Positions 25,486 through 33,779 of a stretch of 64,000 nt of DNA are shown here, one piece after another. Source of the DNA: JAUYQR01 sp963822435. GTDB taxonomy: Bacteria > Pseudomonadota > Alphaproteobacteria > Rhodobacterales > Rhodobacteraceae. Every line of letters starts with the position of its first letter. Positions within the stretch are counted from its first letter, which is position 1. The translations under genes and the position numbers were made by a program. A model generated the notes under the pieces. That model was not told where the DNA came from, did no database searches, and saw nothing but the letters and a program-made list of their open reading frames with translations. The stretch is taken from contig CAWGHN010000001.1 of assembly GCA_963822435.1 (NCBI GenBank), positions 186,001 through 250,000 on the forward strand, written 5' to 3'.

Positions 25486-25510
25486 TAAAAAAATGTCCCA
25501 CCGTGGGACA
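25486..25510 (-). terminator. minus-strand intrinsic terminator (palindrome TGTCCCACCGTGGGACA, copy 2)
   Basis: On the minus strand, after the DegT-type stop, the palindrome at 25494-25510 is followed by seven T (25487-25493 are A on the plus strand). A 7-bp stem with a three-base loop plus a T-run is a standard terminator. The same 17-mer at 15583 has no T-run, so the palindrome may be a repeat reused here as a terminator. Confidence 0.7.
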
Positions 25511-25515
25511 CCTCC

Positions 25516-26703
25516 TCATCCCCTCACCTCCCGCACCGCCTCCAGTATCGCCTCCGCAATGAAATCCAGCTCCGCGTCCCCCAACCGGACCGGCAGCCTC
25601 ACATCGCACGCCCGCATCAGCATCGCCCGGGTCTTCGGCAAATCAGGCACCTCCCCCAGAAACTGCCAGTTCCAGAACGCCCGCGCATTGCCCTCGCTCA
25701 GGCCAAAGACCTGCACCGCAACCCCCCGCGCCTTCGCCGCCGCCTGAAACCCCAACGCCTCGGCATCGCTCCAGCCGCCCACCAGATTGAACTGGATCGA
25801 ATCCGGCGCACGGCTTTCCGGCCCCAACGGCGGCGGCACCTCCAGCAGGTCCGACCCGTTCAGCCTCGCCGCCACATGGTCATGGTTCGCCCGCCCCTTC
25901 GCCACCCGCTCGGCCACCAACGGCAACTGCGGCCGGATCACCGCCGCCGAAAGGTTCTGCATCCGAAGGTTATAAAGCGGCAGCTTGTTCTGCCAGTGCG
26001 CGCAGGAATTGGCCAGCCCCGGATGCTTCTTCCAGTTCGTCTCATACGCCCCCGACATGATGATCGCGCGCGCCGCAACCTCCGGATCGTCCGTGATCAG
26101 AATACCGCCCTCACCCGCATTGACCAGCTTGTAAGACTGGAACGAGAAACACCCCGCTTTGCCCAGCGTCCCGATCTTGCGCCCACCCCACACCGTGCCC
26201 AGCGAATGCGCCGCGTCCTCGACCACCGGCACCCCGGCCGCATCGCACAGCGCCATGATCGCATCCATGTCCGACGTGTGCCCCCGCATGTGGCTGATCA
26301 ACACAGCCGCCGCCCCCGCAAGCTTGGCCGCAAAGTCTGCCATGTCGACGCGGTAGTTATCGCCTACCTCGACCAGCACCGGTTCACAGTCCGCATGAAC
26401 AACCGCCGACGGCACGGCAGCGAAGGTGAACGCCGGGATCAGCACCCTGGCACCCCTGGGCAGATCCAGCGCCTTCAGCGCTAGAAACAGCGCCGCCGAG
26501 CAGGACGACACGGCCAGCGCATACCGCACACCCATCAGCGCCGCGAACTCTGCCTCCAGAAGGGCTACCGGCGCGTCGGCTGGGGCCGTGTAGCGAAAGA
26601 GATCGCCGCTCTTGAGGAGCCGGTCTATTTCTGCCCGTGCTGCCGCCGGGATCGGCTCGGCATCGTGAACGTTGGGGGCGATTGCCTGTCCGTCGGGGGC
26701 CAT
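25516..26703 (-). CDS. DegT/DnrJ/EryC1/StrS-family PLP aminotransferase
   Basis: The 395-residue protein has the DegT fold: VSSCSAALFLALKAL (phosphate-binding region), PAFTFAAVPSAVVHA, VVEDAAHSLGT (aspartate that holds the pyridine nitrogen) and FSFQSYKLVNAGEGG, where K is the PLP Schiff-base lysine. Family members usually transaminate nucleotide-linked ketosugars, but no sugar nucleotide genes are near, so an amino-compound substrate linked to the adjacent sarcosine oxidase operon is possible. A 9-bp inverted repeat sits just before its ribosome binding site and a terminator follows it. Confidence 0.85.
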   Translation of the reverse strand: MAPDGQAIAPNVHDAEPIPAAARAEIDRLLKSGDLFRYTAPADAPVALLEAEFAALMGVRYALAVSSCSAALFLALKALDLPRGARVLIPAFTFAAVPSAVVHADCEPVLVEVGDNYRVDMADFAAKLAGAAAVLISHMRGHTSDMDAIMALCDAAGVPVVEDAAHSLGTVWGGRKIGTLGKAGCFSFQSYKLVNAGEGGILITDDPEVAARAIIMSGAYETNWKKHPGLANSCAHWQNKLPLYNLRMQNLSAAVIRPQLPLVAERVAKGRANHDHVAARLNGSDLLEVPPPLGPESRAPDSIQFNLVGGWSDAEALGFQAAAKARGVAVQVFGLSEGNARAFWNWQFLGEVPDLPKTRAMLMRACDVRLPVRLGDAELDFIAEAILEAVREVRG

Positions 26704-26711
26704 GCTGCACC

Positions 26712-26736
26712 TTTTCTAAATCTGTTGTTTAGAAAA
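26712..26736. promoter_or_regulatory. 9-bp perfect inverted repeat upstream of the DegT-type gene
   Basis: TTTTCTAAA at 26712-26720 and TTTAGAAAA at 26728-26736 flank seven bases. The repeat lies 9-33 bases before the start codon and abuts the probable ribosome binding site (AAAAGGTG on the minus strand). It could be a repressor operator or an mRNA hairpin affecting translation. It is notably AT-rich for this genome. Confidence 0.55.
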
Positions 26737-26775
26737 CATGTAAACAGCCGTGCCATGACACGCCAGTGACAATTT

Positions 26776-26788
26776 GTTCTTCGAGAAC
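26776..26788. repeat. 13-base palindrome between soxG and the DegT-type gene
   Basis: GTTCT-TCG-AGAAC is a perfect palindrome with a three-base loop, eight bases after the soxG stop on the minus strand. No T-run follows on that strand, so it is a weak hairpin or a protein-binding site. Confidence 0.35.
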
Positions 26789-26796
26789 GTTTCCGC

Positions 26797-27345
26797 CTAG
26801 GGTTTGAGTGCCGCCCGCGCCGCCAGGGCCTGCATTGCAGCCTCGATCTCATGCCACGCGGTCCGCGCCATCGACCGGAACACCCAAAGCTCGAAGGTAT
26901 ACTCCTCCGTCCGCAGCAGCACCGCGTTCATATGGTTCAGCGGTGCGCGAACCGCCCGCCCCACTGGAAATGCGGCGGCGCGCAGGTCGATCGGCACCAG
27001 CCGCATCAGCGCGTCAGTCGCTGCCGGGCCACTGACCGACAACACGGCCCAGCCATCGGACTGATCCGTCACCGCGGCGCCTTCCAGAAAAGGTGGCTGA
27101 ACACCGGTCAGAAAAGCCTGATCCCGCCCGGTCCAGATGATCCGGGCCGCACCTTTCTCGGCAAACCTGTTCGGTTCGGGCATCGCGAGGCCAAGCGGTT
27201 TCAACGCCTTCGCCACCACCTTTGCGCCGCCCGGCAACAGCGCCACCGAGGTGACCGGCCCCACGTTCACCTCGGCCAGCGTGACGCTGCCCAAGGTCAG
27301 CGCCCGATGCCCATCAAGGGCAGATTTCGCGATAAGCTCAGGCAC
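26797..27345 (-). CDS. soxG: sarcosine oxidase gamma subunit
   Basis: The 182-residue protein is the small gamma subunit of heterotetrameric sarcosine oxidase, recognised by its position after soxA and by segments such as VSVSGPAATDALMRLVPIDL and HMNAVLLRTEEYTFELWVFRSM, typical of this GcvT-like family. It starts with GTG at 27345, overlapping the soxA stop. It is structural and holds no obvious catalytic motif. Confidence 0.88.
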   Translation of the reverse strand: MPELIAKSALDGHRALTLGSVTLAEVNVGPVTSVALLPGGAKVVAKALKPLGLAMPEPNRFAEKGAARIIWTGRDQAFLTGVQPPFLEGAAVTDQSDGWAVLSVSGPAATDALMRLVPIDLRAAAFPVGRAVRAPLNHMNAVLLRTEEYTFELWVFRSMARTAWHEIEAAMQALAARAALKP

Positions 27346-30247
27346 GCAGCTTCTCCCCCTCCGGGTCGTGGAACACCGGGTTGCAGACCTCGCAGATCAC
27401 GTCCAGCCCGCGCAGATGGTCAACGAGCCGCACTTTTTCGCCGATCCGTGCCCGCCCGTCTTTCAAGAACGCAAGTCCAAGCCATGCACTCACCGTCGGC
27501 GACCAGCCAACCGAGGTGACATAGCCTTGATCCGTCTCGCGGTGAACCTCGGCACCCGGCACGAACAGATGCGCACCGGCGCTGATTGCGTCGCTGGCCT
27601 TCAGCCCGACAAGTTGCTCGCGCTCCGGCCCCCAAAGGCCGGGGCGCGTGGCGGCTGCCTTGCCTATGCAATCCTTCTTCGCGGAAACCATCTTGTCCAG
27701 ACCGATGTCATGCGCCGTCACCCGACCATGAATCTCGGCATGGGTGATGAAACCCTTTTCAATCCTGAGGACGTTCAGCGCCTCCATCCCGTAGGGACCG
27801 CCACCCATCGTTTCGGCGCGCGCCACCAGATCGCGGAACAGCGCCTCGCCATACCGCGTCGGCACGGCAATCTCGTAGCCTTCCTCACCGCTGAACGAGA
27901 TGCGGAAAAGCCGCGCCTCGACGCCGCCGATCCGCACCGGCGCCACGCCCATGAAGGGCAGGTCCACCGGCGTTTCGAGGAACGAGTTTACCAGCGCCCG
28001 CGCCTTTGGCCCGGCCACGGCGAACTGCGCCCAGGCTTCGGTCACGGAAATGAACCGCACCTGCCAATTGGCGCAGAATGCCTGATGCACGAAATCCAGA
28101 TGCCGCATCACCAGACCCGCCGCCGCGGTTGTGGTGGTCATCAGGTAGTGCTGATCGCCCAGCCGCGCGCTGGTACCGTCATCCAGCACCATCCCGTCTT
28201 CGCGCAGCATCAAGCCATAGCGCACCCGCCCGACCGGAAGGGTCGAGAAGGTGTTGGTGTAGACGAAATCAAGGAAACGCCCCGCATCCGATCCTTGAAT
28301 GTCGATCTTGCCAAGGGTGGAGACGTCGGCCACCCCCACCGCCTCGCGCACCATCACGACCTCGCGGTCACAAGCCTCGCGCCAGGTGGTTTCGCCCGGT
28401 TTCGGGAAGTAGCTTGGCCGATACCAGAGCCCCGCCTCGATCATCGGCGCGCCGCGGTCGCGGCTGGCCTGATCGCTGGTCAGAAAGCGTTTCGGCGCAA
28501 AGCCCGCGCCGCGCCCACCGGCCCCCATCGCGGCAACCGACACCGGCGTGTAGGGCGGACGGAACGTCGTCACACCCGTCTCGGCAATCCCTCGACCCGT
28601 TGCATCGGCCAACACGGCAAGCGCCGCAACGTTGGAGTTTTTCCCCTGATCCGGCGCCATCCCTTGCGTGGTGTAGCGCTTCATATGCTCGACGCTGCGG
28701 AAACCTTCCTGCGCGGACAGCTTTACATCCTTCGTGGTCACATCATTGGCAAAATCAAGCCACGCCCGACCCTTGCCCGGCACCTGCCACAGCGCCTTGA
28801 TGACATAGGGCGCATCCTCGGCTTGCGGCAGTTCGACCGAAACGCGCCGCCCAAGGGCTTCGACCGCGCGCACCGCCGCGGCATGGCCTGTCGCCAGCGC
28901 TCCGTGGGTGGACATCGACCCGTTCGCCGCGCCAACCGCCACCAGCCCCGGCACCGCACCGTCCATCGGCACGAAGGCCGCAAGATCCTCGCTCCAGCGC
29001 GGGCGTCCGTTCATGTGGCAGGTCAGGTGGATCGTCGGGTTCCAGCCACCCGAAACCGCAAGGCAATCCGTCTCGATCTCGATCGTCTCGCTGCCCTTGC
29101 GGACCACGATGCCGCTCAGGCCCAGACGCCCGCGCGTGGCGATGACCTCCGCCCCCAGATGCACCGGGCAATCCTCGACCGAAGACGCGTCGGGCCGCGG
29201 GTCGATGATCGCGGCCACCGTCACCCCGGCCGCCATCAGGTCACGCGCCACGCCGCGTGCGGCATCGGTGTTGGCAAACACCGTCACCCGCTTGCCGGGG
29301 CTGACCCCATAGCGGTTGAGGTAGGTCCGCACCGCCGAAGCCAGCATGATCCCCGGACGGTCGTTGTCTTGAAACGCCACATGCCGCTCCAGCGCGCCCG
29401 TGGCAAGGACCGCATGGCCCGCCACGATCCGCCAGAAACATTCCCGCGGCAGGTTCGGGCGCGCGGTCTTGTGCAGGCCCACCCGTTCCAGCGCGCCATA
29501 GGTGCCATTGTCGTATGCGCCGGTCACGGCAGTGCGCAGCATGATACGCACGTTCGGCAGCGCGGTCAGTTCGGCTACTGTTTGCGCGACCCAGTCGCCC
29601 GCCGCCATCCCGCCGATCACCCCCCCATCCGAGATCAAGCGCCCGCCCAGATGATGGCTTTCCTCCGTCAAGATAACATCAACCCCCGACCGTCCGGCCG
29701 TCAGCGCAGCCATCAGCCCCGCCGGACCGGACCCGATGACCAGCACATCGCAGAACGCGAAGGCCTTCTCGTAAACCCCCTCGTCATGCTTGCCCGACAG
29801 GCTACCAAGGCCCGCAGCACGGCGGATGATCGGCTCGTACAAACCCTCCCAGAACGCACGTGGCCACATGAAGGTCTTGTAGTAGAAGCCCGCACTCAGG
29901 AACGGCGACAGGTAGTCGTTCACTGCCATCAGGTCGTATTTCAGCGAACCCAGCCGGTTCTGGCTTTGCGCCACCAGACCCTCGAACACCTCCTGCACCG
30001 TCGCGCGCACGTTCGGCGTCTGGTTTTTCGCACCGATGATTTCGACCGTAGCGTTCGGCTCTTCCGATCCTGCGGTCAGAACCCCGCGCGGACGGTGATA
30101 CTTGAACGACCGCCCCACCAGCCGCACATCATTCGCCAACAAGGCCGAGGCCAGCGTATCCCCCTTGTAGCCAGCGTAATCCTTGCCGTCGAAGCGAAAG
30201 CGCACCGGCTTCGTCCGGTCGATCAGCCCCTTGCCGTCGATCCTCAT
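27338..30247 (-). CDS. soxA: sarcosine oxidase alpha subunit
   Basis: The 969-residue subunit carries an N-terminal ferredoxin-like domain (DYAGYKGDTLASALLAND), a dinucleotide-binding oxidoreductase region (DVLVIGSGPAGLMAALTAG, about 170-185), and a C-terminal aminomethyltransferase (GcvT-like) half that binds tetrahydrofolate. The complex oxidises sarcosine to glycine, passing the methyl group to tetrahydrofolate and making H2O2. Length is normal. It overlaps soxD by four bases (ATGA type) and soxG by eight. Confidence 0.95.
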   Translation of the reverse strand: MRIDGKGLIDRTKPVRFRFDGKDYAGYKGDTLASALLANDVRLVGRSFKYHRPRGVLTAGSEEPNATVEIIGAKNQTPNVRATVQEVFEGLVAQSQNRLGSLKYDLMAVNDYLSPFLSAGFYYKTFMWPRAFWEGLYEPIIRRAAGLGSLSGKHDEGVYEKAFAFCDVLVIGSGPAGLMAALTAGRSGVDVILTEESHHLGGRLISDGGVIGGMAAGDWVAQTVAELTALPNVRIMLRTAVTGAYDNGTYGALERVGLHKTARPNLPRECFWRIVAGHAVLATGALERHVAFQDNDRPGIMLASAVRTYLNRYGVSPGKRVTVFANTDAARGVARDLMAAGVTVAAIIDPRPDASSVEDCPVHLGAEVIATRGRLGLSGIVVRKGSETIEIETDCLAVSGGWNPTIHLTCHMNGRPRWSEDLAAFVPMDGAVPGLVAVGAANGSMSTHGALATGHAAAVRAVEALGRRVSVELPQAEDAPYVIKALWQVPGKGRAWLDFANDVTTKDVKLSAQEGFRSVEHMKRYTTQGMAPDQGKNSNVAALAVLADATGRGIAETGVTTFRPPYTPVSVAAMGAGGRGAGFAPKRFLTSDQASRDRGAPMIEAGLWYRPSYFPKPGETTWREACDREVVMVREAVGVADVSTLGKIDIQGSDAGRFLDFVYTNTFSTLPVGRVRYGLMLREDGMVLDDGTSARLGDQHYLMTTTTAAAGLVMRHLDFVHQAFCANWQVRFISVTEAWAQFAVAGPKARALVNSFLETPVDLPFMGVAPVRIGGVEARLFRISFSGEEGYEIAVPTRYGEALFRDLVARAETMGGGPYGMEALNVLRIEKGFITHAEIHGRVTAHDIGLDKMVSAKKDCIGKAAATRPGLWGPEREQLVGLKASDAISAGAHLFVPGAEVHRETDQGYVTSVGWSPTVSAWLGLAFLKDGRARIGEKVRLVDHLRGLDVICEVCNPVFHDPEGEKLRA

Positions 30248-30507
30248 TTCGCGCTCTCCGCCACCAATGCCACGCCGGAAATCTCATGTGTCACTGTGTT
30301 GCGCGTGACGATCAGCCACTGTGCGCAGCCAAGCTCGTGATACCAAAGGTCCCGCACCACGCCCGCAGGATTGTCGCGCAGGTGAAGGTAATTGTCCCAC
30401 GCGTCAGGCGCAGCGTCTGCCGCAGGCCTGTGCAGGTAGTCCTCCGCCCCATAATAATGGAATTCCCGCCGGTCGCGCGACCCGCACAAAGGGCATGTCA
30501 GCCGCAT
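30244..30507 (-). CDS. soxD: sarcosine oxidase delta subunit
   Basis: The 87-residue protein begins MRLTCPLCGSRDRREFHYYG, with the CxxC and downstream HRP that bind zinc in SoxD. DNYLHLRDNPAGVVRDLWYH and CAQWLIVTRNTVTHEI complete the family signature. ATG 30507 has GGGGGCGGAG upstream; a longer in-frame version starting at 30576 would translate an intergenic repeat and is rejected. Confidence 0.93.
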   Translation of the reverse strand: MRLTCPLCGSRDRREFHYYGAEDYLHRPAADAAPDAWDNYLHLRDNPAGVVRDLWYHELGCAQWLIVTRNTVTHEISGVALVAESAK

Positions 30508-30522
30508 ATCTCCGCCCCCGAT

Positions 30523-30558
30523 TTCATCTGTCCCAAAATATCCCCGCCGGAGGCTTCC
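30523..30558. repeat. dispersed intergenic motif between soxB and soxD
   Basis: TTCATCTGTCCCAAAATAT at 30523-30541 shares TTCATCTGTCC with the inverted repeat arm at 5133. The following CCCCGCCGGAGGCTTCCGC matches the element at 11497-11525. The element therefore joins features of both other copies. Confidence 0.5.
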
Positions 30559-30600
30559 GCACGATGTGCAAGGCACAACTCCACGATCATCGCGCGCCCC

Positions 30601-31860
30601 TCAATGCAGGTTGTGCTGGCTGCCGGTGCCTTCTTCGTCCAGAAGATGCCCCGTCGCAAAGCGGTTCAGCCGGAATTTCCGCGCCACCTCGTGGCTTTCG
30701 CCCGTGGCCATCAGATGTGCCATGCACCAGCCGGACGCGGGTACCGCCTTGAAGCCCCCGTAGTTCCAGCCGCAATCGAGGAACAACCCCTCGACATGCG
30801 TCTTGTCGATGATCGGGCTGCCATCCGGCGACATGTCCATGATCCCGCCCCACGACCGCAGCACCTTGGCCCGCCCGATCATCGGCATCAGCGTCATGCC
30901 GGCTTCCATCACATGTTCGACCATCGGCAGGTTGCCGCGCGACGCGTAACTCGCATAGAAATCAAGGTCGCCACCGAACACGAGGCCCCCCTTGTCGGAC
31001 TGGCTGATATAGAAGTGTCCCATGCCAAAGCTGATCACATGGTTGATCACCGGCTTCAGCCCTTCGGTAACGAAGGCCTGCAAGACATGGCTTTCGATCG
31101 GCAGCCGCATCCCGGCCATCGCGGCCACCTGGCTTGACCGGCCCGCAACAATGATCCCCACCTTTTTCGCCCGGATCGCACCGCGCGTGGTCTGCACGCC
31201 GCGCACCACGCCATTCTCGATGTCGATGCCGGTCACCTCGCAGTTCTGGATCAGGTCCACCCCCCGCTGGTCGGCCCCGCGCGCATAGCCCCAGGCCACC
31301 GCATCATGCCGGGCGCTGCCGCCGCGCGGATGCAACAAGCCGCCATAGATCGGGAACCGCGTCTGCTCGAAATCAAGATACGGCAGATGCTCGCGCACCC
31401 CGTCGCGGTCCAAGAGGATCGCGTCGTCGCCCTGGTTGATCATCGCATTGCCGCGCCGCACGAAGGCGTCGCGCTGTCCGTCGCTGTGGAACAGGTTGAT
31501 CAACCCGCGCTGGGAGTGCATCACGTTGTAGTTGAGGTCGGACTCAAGTCCTTCCCAAAGTTTCAAACTGTGGCTGTAAAACTCGCTATTGCCCGGCAGG
31601 AAGTAGTTCGCCCGCACGATCGTGGTGTTGCGCCCGATGTTGCCAGACCCGATGTAGCCTTTTTCCAGCACGGCGATGTTGGTCATGCCGTGGTTCTTGG
31701 CCAGATAATAGGCCGTCGACAGCCCATGCCCGCCGCCGCCGATGATGATCGCGTCGTATTCGGCCTTGGGCGCAGGGTCGCGCCATGCGGGCGCCCATCC
31801 GGTATTCCCGGTCAAGCCTTCCCAGATCACCTTCAGCCCTGAATAGCGCATCACACCCAT
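30601..31860 (-). CDS. soxB: sarcosine oxidase beta subunit
   Basis: The 419-residue flavoprotein subunit has the FAD-binding motif AIIIGGGGHGLSTAYYLA (about 38-55), ARHDAVAWGYARGAD, SQSDKGGLVFGGDLDFY and DCGWNYGGFKAVPASGWCMA near the C-terminus. It carries covalent FMN and noncovalent FAD at the sarcosine oxidation site. ATG 31860 is used; the in-frame ATG at 31851 (MRYSGLK) is an equally good start by family comparison. It is the first sox gene in the minus-strand order soxB-soxD-soxA-soxG. Confidence 0.95.
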   Translation of the reverse strand: MGVMRYSGLKVIWEGLTGNTGWAPAWRDPAPKAEYDAIIIGGGGHGLSTAYYLAKNHGMTNIAVLEKGYIGSGNIGRNTTIVRANYFLPGNSEFYSHSLKLWEGLESDLNYNVMHSQRGLINLFHSDGQRDAFVRRGNAMINQGDDAILLDRDGVREHLPYLDFEQTRFPIYGGLLHPRGGSARHDAVAWGYARGADQRGVDLIQNCEVTGIDIENGVVRGVQTTRGAIRAKKVGIIVAGRSSQVAAMAGMRLPIESHVLQAFVTEGLKPVINHVISFGMGHFYISQSDKGGLVFGGDLDFYASYASRGNLPMVEHVMEAGMTLMPMIGRAKVLRSWGGIMDMSPDGSPIIDKTHVEGLFLDCGWNYGGFKAVPASGWCMAHLMATGESHEVARKFRLNRFATGHLLDEEGTGSQHNLH

Positions 31861-31936
31861 CCCGCTCGCGACGGGTGGAGTAGAAGACCCTCACCGTCAA
31901 AGATGCAAGCCCCGCCCCGACATGGAAGTGCGGGCT

Positions 31937-31953
31937 GCGACATCGGATGTCGC
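31937..31953. terminator. hairpin between the glutamate dehydrogenase gene and soxB
   Basis: GCGACAT-CGG-ATGTCGC is a 7-bp perfect stem with a three-base loop, 41 bases after the dehydrogenase stop. A T-run (31955-31958) follows only on the plus strand, where no gene ends. On the minus strand it could still weaken read-through into soxB. Confidence 0.4.
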
Positions 31954-31993
31954 CTTTTCACGCGATTGCGTGGCGCGGCGGCGCGGCCTGCGG

Positions 31994-33427
31994 TCACAGC
32001 CCCTTTGACCGGTAGGTCGCGGCCACCCGGCTGATCGACACGATGTAGGCGGCGACGCGCAAATCCTCAACGTCGTCGCGCTCGTGCCAGATCTTGCGCA
32101 TCGCCTGATAGGCCGTCCGCATCGTGTCGTCGAGACCGGACCGCACCAAGGCCAGTTCATCCGAGCCGGTCAGGAAGCGTTCCTTGAAATCAGCCGTCAG
32201 AGACCAGCCGAGGTGCTGGTCAGCGCTCAACCGCTCCAATTCCTCGACCAAAAGCCGTGACCGGGCTTCTTCGGCCCGCCTCTGCATCCGGCCAAAGCGG
32301 ATGTGGGACAGGTTCTTGACCCACTCGAAATAGCTGACCGTGACACCCCCCGCATTGGCATACATGTCCGGGATGATAACCACGCCCTTTTGCCGCAACA
32401 CCTCGTCGGCGCCGTAGGTCACCGGCCCGTTCGCCGCCTCGATGATCAGCGGCGCCTTGATGCGGGCGGCGTTGCCAAGGTTGATAACCCCTTCCATCGC
32501 CGCCGGAATGAGAAGGTCGCACGCCTCCTCCAGCACCGCCGCGCCGTCCTCGACATGCCGCGCGTTGGGATACCCCGCCAAAAGCCCGTCATGCGCGTTC
32601 ATCCACTGACGCACGTTTTCCACATCAAGCCCGGTGTCGCTGAGCAGCGCCCCGTCACGTTCGATGATCGCGGTGATGATGCAGCCGTCCTCCTCGCTCA
32701 GGAACTTCGCTGCGTGATACCCCACGTTGCCAAGGCCCTGAACGATGACCCGCTTGCCCTCCAGCCCGCCGGAAAGGCGCGCCTTGGCCACATCTTCGGG
32801 GTAGCGGAAGAACTCGCGCAGCGCATATTGCACGCCCCGGCCCGTCGCCTCGACGCGGCCCTGGATGCCGCCGGCATGTGGCGGCTTGCCGGTGACGCAG
32901 GCTTTGGCGTTGATGTCGGTGGTGTTCATCCGGGCATATTGATCGGCGATCCACGCCATCTCGCGCTCGCCCGTGCCCATGTCTGGCGCCGGCACGTTCT
33001 GCGCCGGGTTGATCAGGTCACGCTTGATCAACTCATAGGCGAAGCGGCGGGTGATCTGCTCCAGCTCATGTTCGTCCCAGGCGCGGGGGTCGATGCACAG
33101 CCCGCCCTTCGATCCACCGAACGGGGTTTCCACCAGCGCGCATTTGTAGGTCATCAGCGCCGCCAACGCCTCCACCTCGTTCTGGTTGACGCTGAGGGCG
33201 TAGCGAATGCCACCCTTCACCGGCTCCATGTGTTCGGAGTGGACCGAACGATAGCCCGTGAACGTCTCGATCTTGCCGCGCAGGCGAACCCCGAACCGCA
33301 CCGTATAGGTTGAATTGCAGACCCGGATCTTCTGTTCCAGTCCGGGGCTCATATCCATCAGCTTCACCGCGCGGTTGAACATCAGATCGACCGACTCGCG
33401 AAAACTTGGCTCACCTGAAATCTGCAT
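31994..33427 (-). CDS. glutamate dehydrogenase (Glu/Leu/Phe/Val family)
   Basis: The 477-residue dehydrogenase has YKCALVETPFGGSKGGLCID (substrate lysines and glycine-rich loop), NVPAPDMGTGEREMAWIADQY and the nucleotide-binding GLGNVGYHAAKFL. It interconverts glutamate with 2-oxoglutarate and ammonia; the cofactor preference is not clear from sequence. ATG 33427 has AGGGAGGAACGGC upstream. It precedes the sox operon on the same strand, consistent with handling nitrogen released from glycine and sarcosine, though a hairpin lies between them. Confidence 0.92.
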   Translation of the reverse strand: MQISGEPSFRESVDLMFNRAVKLMDMSPGLEQKIRVCNSTYTVRFGVRLRGKIETFTGYRSVHSEHMEPVKGGIRYALSVNQNEVEALAALMTYKCALVETPFGGSKGGLCIDPRAWDEHELEQITRRFAYELIKRDLINPAQNVPAPDMGTGEREMAWIADQYARMNTTDINAKACVTGKPPHAGGIQGRVEATGRGVQYALREFFRYPEDVAKARLSGGLEGKRVIVQGLGNVGYHAAKFLSEEDGCIITAIIERDGALLSDTGLDVENVRQWMNAHDGLLAGYPNARHVEDGAAVLEEACDLLIPAAMEGVINLGNAARIKAPLIIEAANGPVTYGADEVLRQKGVVIIPDMYANAGGVTVSYFEWVKNLSHIRFGRMQRRAEEARSRLLVEELERLSADQHLGWSLTADFKERFLTGSDELALVRSGLDDTMRTAYQAMRKIWHERDDVEDLRVAAYIVSISRVAATYRSKGL

Positions 33428-33779
33428 GCCGTTCCTCCCTGTCAGGCACGGTGCGCACAGCACCAGCGTCCACCCTAGCGGGCATTCTGCCCGGATGCAC
33501 CCGTCATCCCGGCGCGCGAGTGGCCAATCAAGGCGGCATTGTGGCACTTAAAAAGCGAATCAGTTTACCCAAACAAGGCGAGTACACTCAACCTGAGCGT
33601 GTTTGTTTCTTCAAGTCGGGCAAACAATGCCGAATTCGGCGATAGATCGTTTCCAGCGTCCGGCAATTCCCCAAGCCCAGCGCACTGTTGCCACATTTCC
33701 GCCCAACCTTGTGGCAATCATCTTTCTTGGGAACGTCTGTCGCTGCCGACAGGCAAATTTGTTTGGAACGGGTATAGTG
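33428..33779. other. 352-base divergent intergenic region
   Basis: This region separates the glutamate dehydrogenase gene from the tad-like operon and is AT-richer than its surroundings. It holds no supported gene. A 12-base palindrome GCCGAATTCGGC lies at 33629-33640, and an inverted repeat TTGCCACA (33688-33695) / TGTGGCAA (33710-33717) lies 63 bases before the downstream start. Promoters for both directions probably lie here, but I could not assign -35/-10 boxes with confidence. Confidence 0.5.
33688..33717. promoter_or_regulatory. 8-bp inverted repeat upstream of the TadG-like gene
   Basis: TTGCCACA and TGTGGCAA are perfect complements across 14 bases. The position suits an operator or a leader hairpin of the tad-like operon; the binding factor is unknown. 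Confidence 0.35.
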
